NCBI GenBank assembly: GCA_002433485.1 | Contig: DJIF01000092.1 | Coordinates: forward strand, 26,165-90,164 | DNA from: Deltaproteobacteria bacterium UBA6601 | Lineage (GTDB): Bacteria; Myxococcota_A; UBA796; UBA9615 | DNA length: 64,000 nt | Direction of reading: 5' to 3' | Shown here: positions 42,884 through 50,239 of the stretch, one piece after another | Position numbering within the stretch: position 1 is the first letter of the stretch | How the letters are laid out: every line of letters starts with the position of its first letter | Position numbers and translations under genes: made by a program | The notes under the pieces: model-generated | The model's input: only the letters and a program-made list of their open reading frames with translations | What the model was told of the DNA's origin: nothing | Databases searched by the model: none

Positions 42884-44347
42884 TCAATCGACGATTTCGT
42901 CGCCGTAGGTGAGCTTTAGGTGAACAAATTCATTGGTCTGCACCGGATTGACCCATACGTCTACAACCAGAGTGCCGGCATCGATCACGGACTGGGGGTT
43001 GTTCTCGTTGTTGCAGACCACCACGAAGGCCTCGCTGGGGATCTCTCCTTGCAGAGCGCCCTTCTCCCAGAGATCCTTCAGGAAGTAACGAACATCTCGA
43101 GCCACACGCTGCCGGAGCGACTCGTCGTTGGACTCAAACACCGCCCACTGATTGTCAAACTCAATCTGCTTGCCGATATAGCCGATCAGACGGCGCACGT
43201 TGACGAAGCGCCAGGTGGGATCTTCACACAGCGTCCTGGCACCCCACACCACTACGCCCTTACCTACCCGGGTGTGAAGCAGGTTCACTGCCTCACGCTG
43301 CAGCATATTGGTGGGTTGCTCATCGATGTGCTGGGCGAGGTCCAGAATTCCCTTAACCTCTTCATTTGCTGGCGGCTTCATAACCCCGACAGGACCATTC
43401 TCATCATCGGATCGGGCAAAGACTCCAGAGACTGCCGCTGTTGGAGGCACGAGCATTCCCTTGAGGTCCTGAACCCATGGCCAATACACACCAATAGACG
43501 ACAGGGTCACCTCCTGGCGAGCTAGAATCGCGCGGCTCGCAGCCAGCGCATCGAGGGTCAAGGCCACTTCAACGGGAACATCCTCTCGGCGCTGCCACCG
43601 CTCGGCTCGGTACCAGGGGACCAATGCCTGGACGGTCAACTCGTCATCGCTCAGCTCAAACCCCTCAGCCCGCGCCCGCAGTCGCTCTTCCTGCTGAAGG
43701 ACGCTGAGAGGAGGAGCACCGCTGGCGACAAAGAAGCGATTGCCGCTGGCTCGACAGAATCCGGCAACCAGTGCCCACAACCGGGGCAGCAGGTGGACCT
43801 GACAGGTCCACAGCTCTGGCAACACCACCTGGTTGATGACGCCATCACCAAAATCATCAAGGCGCTCCAGAGCCCAGAGATGGAAGTGCAGGATGGCGGC
43901 GGCCTCCCGCTGTTCTGCCAGTTCTACCGGGTCCAACTCCGCCTCAGCTCCCTCGAGCTGGCTGGGATCAAAAGGAGGCACATAGAAGCTGAGATCGATG
44001 AGGTGGAGATCTGACCCGCCATTCCGAAAGTACATGCGCGCCAATGCAGGATGCCGGGTACGATACTCACCAGCGAACTGCTCCTCTTCCCAGCGGGCCA
44101 TGCGTCGATAGCGAAGAGTGAACTGACACTCGGCGCCGTCCGGCGAGCCGGGCAGCTGCTGCACAAAGGCTCGCTGAAGCTCCAGCTCCTCATCCTCGCC
44201 AAAGGGCGCCGCGCTGCGCCGCACCCGCAACAGACAAGCGACATCGGTCCGAACCCTGGTGTCATGTCTTGGCAGCCGGTCAACGGCACCAAAGACCAGG
44301 CCTGGTCTCAGCTCAAGGGCATCGCTGTCGCTACCGATGAAGTCCAT
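42884..44347 (-). CDS. Second, divergent tail sheath protein
   Basis: 487 residues. The C-terminal ~200 residues are a clear sheath core: GVFARSDDENGPVGVMKPPANEEVKGI-type region, then GKGVVVWGARTLC, FVNVRRLIGYIGKQIEFDNQWAVFE and AFVVVCNNENNP. The N-terminal half differs completely from sheath 1 and has no TPGVYI arm. DTRVRTDVACLL near residue 30 recalls the start of Afp3/Afp4-type sheaths. It may form the baseplate-proximal ring or cap ring rather than the main sheath. It sits 10 bases before the tube D gene. Confidence 0.85.
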   Translation of the reverse strand: MDFIGSDSDALELRPGLVFGAVDRLPRHDTRVRTDVACLLRVRRSAAPFGEDEELELQRAFVQQLPGSPDGAECQFTLRYRRMARWEEEQFAGEYRTRHPALARMYFRNGGSDLHLIDLSFYVPPFDPSQLEGAEAELDPVELAEQREAAAILHFHLWALERLDDFGDGVINQVVLPELWTCQVHLLPRLWALVAGFCRASGNRFFVASGAPPLSVLQQEERLRARAEGFELSDDELTVQALVPWYRAERWQRREDVPVEVALTLDALAASRAILARQEVTLSSIGVYWPWVQDLKGMLVPPTAAVSGVFARSDDENGPVGVMKPPANEEVKGILDLAQHIDEQPTNMLQREAVNLLHTRVGKGVVVWGARTLCEDPTWRFVNVRRLIGYIGKQIEFDNQWAVFESNDESLRQRVARDVRYFLKDLWEKGALQGEIPSEAFVVVCNNENNPQSVIDAGTLVVDVWVNPVQTNEFVHLKLTYGDEIVD

Positions 44348-44367
44348 GATTCAGAAAATTCCGACGT

Positions 44368-44559
44368 TCAGCTCGAGAAGCTTTGGTTGATCTTGCGGTT
44401 GATGGAAGCGATCTCCCGGGCCCATAGGTGTCGCTCCTTGTGGGAGAGGTCCATGATTTGCTCCGGGGACCAGTGAAAGTGATAGGCGATATAGGCTACC
44501 TCCTGGTGGAGTCGATCCAGGGGGTAGCGAACTATTCCCCCAGGCTGCCAAACTCCTTC
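44368..44559 (-). CDS. Small conserved CIS protein (DUF6760-like) without a standard start codon
   Basis: In the frame ending at TGA (complement of 44368-44370) the peptide reads PGGIVRYPLDRLHQEVAYI, AYHFHWSPEQIMDLSHKER, HLWAREIASINRKINQ. I recognise this as the tiny protein found next to the tail-assembly gene in injection loci (I recall DUF6760). The frame opens after a TGA at 44560-44562 and contains no ATG, GTG or TTG before the conserved part. Candidates are ATA at 44535, CTG at 44520, or ribosomal slippage from the overlapping upstream gene, whose stop lies at 44532. The annotated range is the whole open frame. The 74-residue ORF in another frame here is a shadow. Confidence 0.6.
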   Translation of the reverse strand, partial: EGVWQPGGIVRYPLDRLHQEVAYIAYHFHWSPEQIMDLSHKERHLWAREIASINRKINQSFSS

Positions 44560-44894
44560 TCAAAGGCGGCGCCACACTCTGGGCACTTCACCTCGACCGA
44601 AACCTCATCTTCGTTAATCCGGTTGTAGAGCTCTTCCAGGTAGCGCAGATCCGCTGCGAAGAGATTCTCCATAATCCCGGTGTGAATGCTCTCAATACTG
44701 CCCAGCCTGGTCACCACCCGGGAGAGCAGAACGATGATCATGTAGGCCTTATTGCGAGAAACTCGCGGGTCCGTGAGGGGAACGATCTCATCCTTGGCGT
44801 TAGCGAGACGCATGACGCCCTTACGATGCAGATTGCCCTCTTTATCGATGTAGCCCTTGGGCAGAGTGAACTCGTATTCAGTCTTCAGTTCCAT
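44532..44894 (-). CDS. Tail assembly protein with C-terminal CxxC zinc motif
   Basis: 120 residues from the ATG at 44894 (a TTG at 44900 is in frame). ELKTEYEFTLPKGYIDKEGNLHRKGVMRLANAKDEI and RNKAYMIIVLLSRVVTRLGSI, then VKCPECGAAFEKE at the end. This composition, with a terminal Cys-x2-Cys, is typical of the small tail-assembly protein that follows the tube genes in injection loci and comes before the DUF6760-like protein. In phages the equivalent proteins chaperone the tape measure. It is 59 bases after tube C. Confidence 0.8.
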   Translation of the reverse strand: MELKTEYEFTLPKGYIDKEGNLHRKGVMRLANAKDEIVPLTDPRVSRNKAYMIIVLLSRVVTRLGSIESIHTGIMENLFAADLRYLEELYNRINEDEVSVEVKCPECGAAFEKEFGSLGE

Positions 44895-44953
44895 GTTCAA
44901 CCTCGCTCGCTAGAGCGCTCCTTCCTTTGCGATGAACGGATGTACACCGCCGC

Positions 44954-45409
44954 TCAACTCTTGCTGAATTCAGCCCACTCCACTGCAAGCTCGACCTTCT
45001 CAATCGCCATATCGCTGGACCCGGCGGTCAAACCCGGCCCCTCCCAGGAGACCGGCCAGGCCCGATAAAAGTTGTAGCGAGCCTGCTCCTCGCCTTCCTG
45101 ATTGAGAAAAACCACCGCCCCGCTGCGACGCGAGTCATCACCGTTGATGATCTCCTGACGCCACTTCGCCAGGTCCTCGTTCTGAGATAGGCCGCGCTCC
45201 AGCACGATGTTATTGAAGGTGACCCGTCCCGGCTTGCGCCGAACCGACTTGTCGCCGCCAAGCTTGAACTCAATGACGTCCTGCTTGTTGCCGATTCCCG
45301 AGACCGACTTGAAAGAGCCGGCAATGGCATTATCAAAGTCGAGCAGGAAGCGGTACGCCGGCAAGTAGGCGTGGGCGGGGCTGGTCGAATTGTTATTGTT
45401 ATCGGCCAT
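44954..45409 (-). CDS. Tail tube protein C (gp19-like)
   Basis: 151 residues. AYRFLLDFDNAIAGSFKSVSGIG, RRKPGRVTFNNIVLERGLSQNED, DDSRRSGAVVFLNQEGEEQARYNFYRAWPVSWEGP and AIEKVELAVEWAEF are gp19/Afp tube landmarks. It starts three bases after the tube B stop. It has a longer Asn/Ser-rich N-terminus (NNNNSTSPAHAYLPA), as in Afp5-like end tubes. Confidence 0.9.
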   Translation of the reverse strand: MADNNNNSTSPAHAYLPAYRFLLDFDNAIAGSFKSVSGIGNKQDVIEFKLGGDKSVRRKPGRVTFNNIVLERGLSQNEDLAKWRQEIINGDDSRRSGAVVFLNQEGEEQARYNFYRAWPVSWEGPGLTAGSSDMAIEKVELAVEWAEFSKS

Positions 45410-45412
45410 CGC

Positions 45413-45865
45413 CTACTCCCACTCACTCCAGCCCACCGCCAGCTCGAACTTGTCGAGGGCAACAGCAGAGCTATCTGCGCTCAGCTCGGGACCCGACCAG
45501 GAGCAGGGGTATGCCTCGAAGAAGTTAAAGCGACGCACCTCCTCCTGCTGCCCATCGATCAAAATGATGGAGCCTGAGCGGCGGTCGTCCTCACCCTTGA
45601 TGACCTTATTAATCCACTTCAGCAGATCTTTGTTGTTGGTCATGCCCCGCGACAAGGTGACGTTCTCGTACTCGATGTTGCCTGGCTGATGAACCTTGTG
45701 GCGGTTGTCACCGTGGGTGACATCTCGCTTTTCGATCTTGATGCCGCCGCCCGAGATGGCGTTAAAACCGGCAACGATCTTCTTTTCGTCATCTTCGTCG
45801 GACTCAATTTCCAAATAGAAATTGTGTGCGCCGTACAGAATTTCTGTGACCTGCTCTCGGGCCAT
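45413..45865 (-). CDS. Tail tube protein B (gp19-like)
   Basis: 150 residues: GAHNFYLEIESDEDDEKKIVAGFNAISGGG, QPGNIEYENVTLSRGMTNNKD, DRRSGSIILIDGQQEEVRRF and ALDKFELAVGWSEWE. The same family as tubes A and C, with an AAGGAG ribosome site. The acidic insert SDEDDEK is unique to this copy. It is preceded by a 139-base gap with three stable hairpins separating it from tube A. Confidence 0.9.
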   Translation of the reverse strand: MAREQVTEILYGAHNFYLEIESDEDDEKKIVAGFNAISGGGIKIEKRDVTHGDNRHKVHQPGNIEYENVTLSRGMTNNKDLLKWINKVIKGEDDRRSGSIILIDGQQEEVRRFNFFEAYPCSWSGPELSADSSAVALDKFELAVGWSEWE

Positions 45866-45917
45866 TTCTCTACTCCTTGGGGGCCCGCGCTTGAACGGGA
45901 AGGCCGGTTGGAGTCAG

Positions 45918-45978
45918 CCGACCCGAAGGTCGGCAAGGGGTGCAGCCCCCTCCCGTCTCAGACTAATCAAAAGACGGG
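45918..45978 (-). other. RNA hairpins between tube A and tube B genes
   Basis: Three stems lie in this gap: CCGACC-CGAA-GGTCGG (45918-45933, with a stable tetraloop), GGGG-TGCAG-CCCC (45937-45949), and CCCGTCT pairing with AGACGGG (45952-45958 with 45972-45978). None has a long T run after it on the minus strand, so they may act as attenuators or transcript-stability or processing sites instead of strong terminators. They lie just after the gene for the presumed main tube. Confidence 0.5.
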
Positions 45979-46004
45979 AGGAAGGCCACGAAATCAATGC
46001 CCTG

Positions 46005-46457
46005 CTAGGAGCGCTTGACCTGCTCGACGGCGAGCTCGATCTTCTCAATCGCCATGCCGGACTGGTCACCGGCAAAGTCCGGCACATTCCACTTGCACGG
46101 CCAGGCGTTGAAAAACTCATAGCGCGCAGCCTCAGTGACACCATCGTGGTCGAGGATGATGACTGCGCCGGAGCGCCGATCAATCTCGCCCTCCTCGATG
46201 GCCTTACGCCAATCCCAAAGGTCGTCGGTGGCGGTGTAGCCGCGCTCGAGGACGATGTTGCTGTAGGTGGTACGGCCGGGCTTCTTGCGCACGCGCACAT
46301 CGTTGCCCTGCTTGAACTCAATGACTTCAGTCGTCGAGTCCATTCCAGAGACGGACTTGAAGCCGCCTACGATCTGCTTGGCGTCACCGGTGACACCTTC
46401 GATCTCAAGGTGGAAGTTAAATGCTGCGTACAGCGTCTCAGTTCCCTTATCAGCCAT
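46005..46457 (-). CDS. Tail tube protein A (gp19-like), probable main tube
   Basis: 150 residues: AAFNFHLEIEGVTGDAKQIVGGFKSVSGMD, KKPGRTTYSNIVLERGYTATDDL, DRRSGAVIILDHDGVTEAARYEFFNAWPCKW and AIEKIELAVEQVKRS. It is the first tube gene after the main sheath and has its own ribosome site (ACGGAG). Flanking hairpins on both sides suggest separate control of its dose, as expected for the most abundant tube subunit. Confidence 0.9.
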   Translation of the reverse strand: MADKGTETLYAAFNFHLEIEGVTGDAKQIVGGFKSVSGMDSTTEVIEFKQGNDVRVRKKPGRTTYSNIVLERGYTATDDLWDWRKAIEEGEIDRRSGAVIILDHDGVTEAARYEFFNAWPCKWNVPDFAGDQSGMAIEKIELAVEQVKRS

Positions 46458-46540
46458 TTTTTTCTCCGTTTATTGGCAGATAGTGAGCCGGACTCGCGCC
46501 CGGGATTTCACTCCAGCACCACGCTGGGGCGAGTTAAGTT

Positions 46541-46564
46541 CTCCCCCCGGAAGCCCGGGGGGAG
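46541..46564 (-). other. Very stable hairpin between main sheath and tube A
   Basis: CTCCCCCCGG (46541-46550) pairs perfectly with CCGGGGGGAG (46555-46564) around a 4-base loop. It sits 36 bases after the sheath stop, in a 143-base gap. No T run follows on either strand, so it is more likely a partial terminator, RNase processing block or 3' stabiliser than a full terminator. Confidence 0.55.
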
Positions 46565-46600
46565 ATCATTGTATTCAGGTCGCCGAAGCGATCGAGGGAT

Positions 46601-48277
46601 TTATTCGCTGACGCGTGCGCCACCGTCCCACTGCCCAATCTTGAAGACCACAAACTCAGCGGGCTTCACCGGGCAGATACCGATCTCAACGTTGACATAG
46701 CCAGCGTCGACCTCCTCAGTCGGATTGGTCTCCTCATCACACTTGACGTAGAAGGCCTCATCAGCGGTCTTTCCAACCAAAGCACCCGAGGACCAGACCC
46801 GACTCAGGAAGGCCCAGATGTTCCTCTTGAGGCGCGCCCACAGGCGATGGTCGTTGGGCTCAAAGACCGCCCACTGGCTGCCCAGCTGGATGGTCTTCTC
46901 GATCATGATGAAGAGCCGTCGCACGTTGATGTACTTCCAGCTCGGATTGCTCAAGGTTGACAGGGTTCGAGCGCCCCAGACCCGCACACCGCGACCACCA
47001 AAGTCACGGATGCAGTTGATGCCGCGCACGTTGTAGGCGGCCTGCTCCCGAGCATTGATGTTGTAGGCCAGGCCCTGAATACCGGCGACGGTCTCATTGG
47101 CTGGAGCCTTGTGGACTCCTCGAGTGCCATCAACCCGCGCGAAGATGCCGGCCATGAAGCCCGAGGGCGGCACCGTAACTTCGGTAGCAAAGGTCTTGTC
47201 CTTGTCGTTAAAGGGGTTGGCGACCTTCAGCCAGGGCACATACATAGCGCCGAAGCCCTTATCAGAAGCGGGCAACAGCCCCTCCTTCTCGATCTCCTCG
47301 CCCTGCATGCGCTCCTTGGGACCATCAATGATGGCAAAGCAATCAAAGCGCTGCTCACAGTACTCGAGCACTTCCTTCTGCTGATTATGGCTGAGACCCG
47401 GACCAGCGAGGATCTGGAGATCATTCTCGAGATCATCAAAGGCACCCAGACCCTCACGGGGCTGAGAGGGATTCACCAGCGGCACATCGGCACTCTCCGC
47501 GCAGAGCAGATAGGGGTAGGCGATACCGCCACCATTCTTGAAGAATCCAGAGACGCTCATCACAAAGTTGAAGACCTCGGGAACGTTGAGGAACTTCAGG
47601 TATGCATCCTCAAGGGCTTCAGGATCGCTGCGCAGGCTGGTGTTGCCGTACAGTTCGATCTGCAGCGTCTCGAAGAAAGCGCGCATAAAGTTGTTGAACT
47701 GGGTCGGGTTGGTGACCTTGGTCGGACCCACCGCGAAACGGGTCAAGCCGCCAGCAACCTTGCAGTCAGACCCGCCAAAGGCAGAAACGACGTCAGGTAC
47801 CGAACTGGGAGCATACTTCTCAATCGCCCCCGCTGTGCTCAGCTGATCAATAAGCGAGGCGATCGCTGCACGGTCACGGGTGATGACAGCACCCTTAGCG
47901 TCGACGTTGGCCGCCGAAGTCTCGACTTTAGCCTTGCCCATCTCAACCGTCGCGGTGTCACCCTTAACGGTCACCTTGGCCTTAGCGCCAAACAGCTTGC
48001 CCCAGGTGTTGAGATCGGCAACATCGCCACCGCTCAGACCGAGGCCAGCAATCAGGCCACCCACATCATCGACCTTGGCCTTGGCGTCGGGCGCCATGCT
48101 TCCAGACAGTCGCTTGAGCTGGGCCTCACCCTTCGAGTTATTCCAACGGACCTCAGAGAAGGCCGAGATCGGGATCACCCCAAGGAAACCAGCGTTTGAC
48201 GTCGAGACGGCCTCGAGCGGCTTGCTGCCAGACTCCATTTCCTGGATGTAGACACCGGGTGTCTGATAATTGGGCAT
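46601..48277 (-). CDS. Main contractile tail sheath protein
   Basis: 558 residues. The N-terminus is TPGVYIQEMESGSKPLEAVSTSNAGFLGV, the sheath arm of gp18/Afp2-type proteins. The C-terminal core has AGIFARVDGTRGVHKAPANETVAGIQGL, GVRVWGARTLS, YINVRRLFIMIEKTIQLGSQWAVFEPND and ECP-like CPVKPAEFVVFKIGQ. Between them is an inserted region rich in Lys/Ala (residues ~50-200) not seen in sheath 2. It is preceded by a 167-residue protein of unknown role that ends six bases upstream. Confidence 0.92.
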   Translation of the reverse strand: MPNYQTPGVYIQEMESGSKPLEAVSTSNAGFLGVIPISAFSEVRWNNSKGEAQLKRLSGSMAPDAKAKVDDVGGLIAGLGLSGGDVADLNTWGKLFGAKAKVTVKGDTATVEMGKAKVETSAANVDAKGAVITRDRAAIASLIDQLSTAGAIEKYAPSSVPDVVSAFGGSDCKVAGGLTRFAVGPTKVTNPTQFNNFMRAFFETLQIELYGNTSLRSDPEALEDAYLKFLNVPEVFNFVMSVSGFFKNGGGIAYPYLLCAESADVPLVNPSQPREGLGAFDDLENDLQILAGPGLSHNQQKEVLEYCEQRFDCFAIIDGPKERMQGEEIEKEGLLPASDKGFGAMYVPWLKVANPFNDKDKTFATEVTVPPSGFMAGIFARVDGTRGVHKAPANETVAGIQGLAYNINAREQAAYNVRGINCIRDFGGRGVRVWGARTLSTLSNPSWKYINVRRLFIMIEKTIQLGSQWAVFEPNDHRLWARLKRNIWAFLSRVWSSGALVGKTADEAFYVKCDEETNPTEEVDAGYVNVEIGICPVKPAEFVVFKIGQWDGGARVSE

Positions 48278-48283
48278 GAAATA

Positions 48284-48787
48284 TCACTCCTTCTTTAGCT
48301 GAATAGGCCGCAGGGCAGGAATGTCCTGGGGCCGAAGGCGCCTCCGCGCCGGTTTGAAGTCCATATCCGCAGGTCGAACTCGTCTATGGGGCGGCACCAT
48401 TTCGGGCCGAGGCCGTCTCGCGACCAGTTCACGCCTGTCGGATTCCCTCTCAAATAGGGCCGGGTCAGGGACCCAGTCCACGTTACTGCGCCACAAAAGG
48501 AACCACGAGACGGGGAGAAGTTCTCCCTGCTCGCCTTCCCAGGGACCGGAAAAATACCTAATCGGGCGACTTGTTGCCAGTCCACCGGCCTTTTCCCGCT
48601 GCAGTGTCTCGAAGCGCAGTGCGCGAACACTGCCGCGTTCACTGACACGCTCGCCCCAGCCTTCCCGATCCACCGCAAAAGAAGCGGCTCCCACCAGACT
48701 TCGGTCAAACACTGAACGCCGCTCGGCGCGGGCCGCAATTCGCTCCTCGAGCGGTCCTTGTTCCTCAGCGGAAACGTCGTCAATCAC
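48284..48787 (-). CDS. Hypothetical Arg/Pro-rich protein upstream of the main sheath
   Basis: 167 residues, no family recognised. The N-terminal half has acidic helices (EEQGPLEERIAARAERRSV), the middle is aromatic-rich (YFSGPWEGEQGELLPVSWFLLWRSNVDWVPDP) and the C-terminal half is a basic Pro/Arg tail (RRPRPEMVPPHRRVRPAD, RRRLRPQDIPALRP). The start overlaps the spike 1 stop by four bases and the stop lies six bases before the sheath gene, so it is tightly coupled to both. Possible sheath cap or terminator adaptor. Unproven. Confidence 0.65.
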   Translation of the reverse strand: MIDDVSAEEQGPLEERIAARAERRSVFDRSLVGAASFAVDREGWGERVSERGSVRALRFETLQREKAGGLATSRPIRYFSGPWEGEQGELLPVSWFLLWRSNVDWVPDPALFERESDRRELVARRPRPEMVPPHRRVRPADMDFKPARRRLRPQDIPALRPIQLKKE

Positions 48788-49437
48788 GCCGAGAAATCCA
48801 GCTTTGGGCCCTTGAGGCTGACTCCAGCGCTGCCCTTGACGTCTACCTTGCCATCGGACTTCAGCTCCAGCTTGCTGCTGGCCATCTGCTTGCAGGAGGC
48901 AGAAGCTTTGAGCTCCATGTCGGCGCCAGCCTCCACCTTAAGGGTCCCGCCCACCTTAAGGACAATGTCTTTACTCGCGGTGAGCTTGATCGCCTTGTCT
49001 TTGGACAACAACTCAACCTTGGTCTTGCCACCCTTGCTCTCTACGGTGATGTGCTCCCCGCCGTTCTTGTCATTTGCCACCAGGTGGTGACCAGAGCGCG
49101 AATAAAAGATGCGCTCATCGTTGTTGCCATCGGCGTTATCAAAAGGTGGCTTGGACTTACCGTTATGCACCCCACCGACCACAACCGGCAGATCAGGATT
49201 GCCATTTACAAAGCGCAACAAGACCTCGTCCTCTTTCTCAGGCAGGCAAGCAAAGCCCATCTCCTTACCGGCCATCAAGGTGCGCACCCGGGCCCAGGCA
49301 CTCTGTACATCTCCACTCGGACGGACAAAACGAACCTGGACCCGATACAGACCTTCAGGGTCCTTGTTATCAACGACGGTTCCAACCTGAATTCCGATCA
49401 GGCGCTGGCCGAGACTCTCAGGACGAAACAACTGCAC
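48784..49437 (-). CDS. Spike protein 1 (gp5/VgrG-like OB-fold plus beta-helix)
   Basis: 217 residues. GTVVDNKDPEGLYRVQVRFVRPSGDVQSAWARVRTLMAGKEMGFACLPEKEDEVLLRFVNGNPDLPVVVGGVHNG is the gp5/VgrG OB domain. The remainder (HITVESKGGKTKVELL, DIVLKVGGTLKVEAGAD, KLELKSDGKVDVKGS) is a short beta-helix needle. No lysozyme domain and no PAAR tip is attached. It shares the OB core (VVDNKDPEG, AWARxxTxMAGKEMG, PExDEVLLxFVNGN) with spike 2, so one arose by duplication. It is 27 bases after the spike 2 stop. Confidence 0.9.
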   Translation of the reverse strand: MQLFRPESLGQRLIGIQVGTVVDNKDPEGLYRVQVRFVRPSGDVQSAWARVRTLMAGKEMGFACLPEKEDEVLLRFVNGNPDLPVVVGGVHNGKSKPPFDNADGNNDERIFYSRSGHHLVANDKNGGEHITVESKGGKTKVELLSKDKAIKLTASKDIVLKVGGTLKVEAGADMELKASASCKQMASSKLELKSDGKVDVKGSAGVSLKGPKLDFSA

Positions 49438-49464
49438 GCGATGCCCCTCCGCTGCGGCCAGACC

Positions 49465-50115
49465 TCAATTGAGGCTTACCGTGGCGCCCTTCACCGTGAC
49501 TCCGCTGCCGCCTTGCACGGTGGCCGATGAACCGGCCGAGGCTTCCAGCGCAGAACCAGCCTTGAAGGTAGCGTTGCTGCCGGCCTTCATCTCGATGTCC
49601 TTGGCCTCCACCTTGAAGTTGGAGTCAGCCTTGATGTTGATGTCCCCTTTAGAGGTAATGGTGATGGTCTCCTTCGAAGAATCCATCTCAATCACCAGGC
49701 CGCCACTCTTATCAGTGATGGTGATCTTTTCGCTGCCGGACTTGTCGTCCACCTCGATGACATGGCCGCTGCGCGAGACAAAGGTGCGGATGTTGTTCTC
49801 ACCATCGGCATTATCGAAAGGCGGCTTCTCTTTGCCGTTGAACAAGCTGCCGATGATCACCGGGGTGTTGACATTGCCGTTCACAAAGTCGAGCAGGACC
49901 TCATCGTCCTTCTCTGGATAGATCACAAGGCCCATCTCTTTACCGGCCATTGGAGTGGCCAGACGAGCCCAAGCCGACTTGGTCTCATTGGGTAACCAGG
50001 GATACTGAACGAGGATCCGGCCAATACCTTCAGGATCCTTGTTGTCGACAACGATCCCCTCGATAACGCCGACCGTGGTCGAAGCAAGTCCGGGGGACCA
50101 GGGCTGTCGACTCAT
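49465..50115 (-). CDS. Spike protein 2 (gp5/VgrG-like OB-fold plus beta-helix), first gene of the CIS operon
   Basis: 216 residues. OB core: GIVVDNKDPEGIGRILVQYPWLP, SAWARLATPMAGKEMGLVIYPEKDDEVLLDFVNGNVNTPVIIGSLFNGKEKPP. The beta-helix part (KITITDKSGGLVIEMD, KGDINIKADSNFKVEAKDIEMKAGS) ends with short Gly/Ser/Ala repeats. The ATG has AAGGAG upstream, and a candidate promoter lies about 50 bases ahead. Two spikes in one locus suggest mixed or alternative tips. No toxin domain is fused. Confidence 0.9.
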   Translation of the reverse strand: MSRQPWSPGLASTTVGVIEGIVVDNKDPEGIGRILVQYPWLPNETKSAWARLATPMAGKEMGLVIYPEKDDEVLLDFVNGNVNTPVIIGSLFNGKEKPPFDNADGENNIRTFVSRSGHVIEVDDKSGSEKITITDKSGGLVIEMDSSKETITITSKGDINIKADSNFKVEAKDIEMKAGSNATFKAGSALEASAGSSATVQGGSGVTVKGATVSLN

Positions 50116-50166
50116 CTGGGCTCCTTAAGGGACCAAGCAACGGGGCGGTGTGCCCGAAGGACGGCT

Positions 50167-50196
50167 ATCTAAGCCGAGTGCAAGAGAGCCTGTCAA
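50167..50196 (-). promoter_or_regulatory. Candidate sigma-70 promoter of the CIS operon
   Basis: On the minus strand a perfect TTGACA (complement of 50191-50196) is followed after 18 bases by TTAGAT (complement of 50167-50172). Transcription would begin roughly 45 bases before the spike 2 ATG. The -10 match is only moderate. It is the only promoter-like pair I found near the head of the operon. Confidence 0.45.
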
Positions 50197-50239
50197 CAGC
50201 GATCTGGCGAGACGCGACGGACCGCAGTCCCACGCAGGA

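Noticed and set aside
44351..44575. 74-residue minus-strand ORF
   Set aside because: Overlaps the DUF6760-like frame in another register and has a random-looking composition. The alternative frame matches a known small CIS protein.
47111..48199. 362-residue plus-strand ORF
   Set aside because: Antisense of the main tail sheath gene.
34417..50115. Prophage or R-type pyocin remnant
   Set aside because: No capsid, portal, terminase, integrase or lysis genes. Long J protein, LysM adaptor and several tubes and sheaths fit an injection system.
34417..50115. Type VI secretion system
   Set aside because: No TssJ/L/M, TssK or ClpV genes. Tube and sheath proteins are of the gp19/gp18-Afp type and not Hcp/TssB/TssC.
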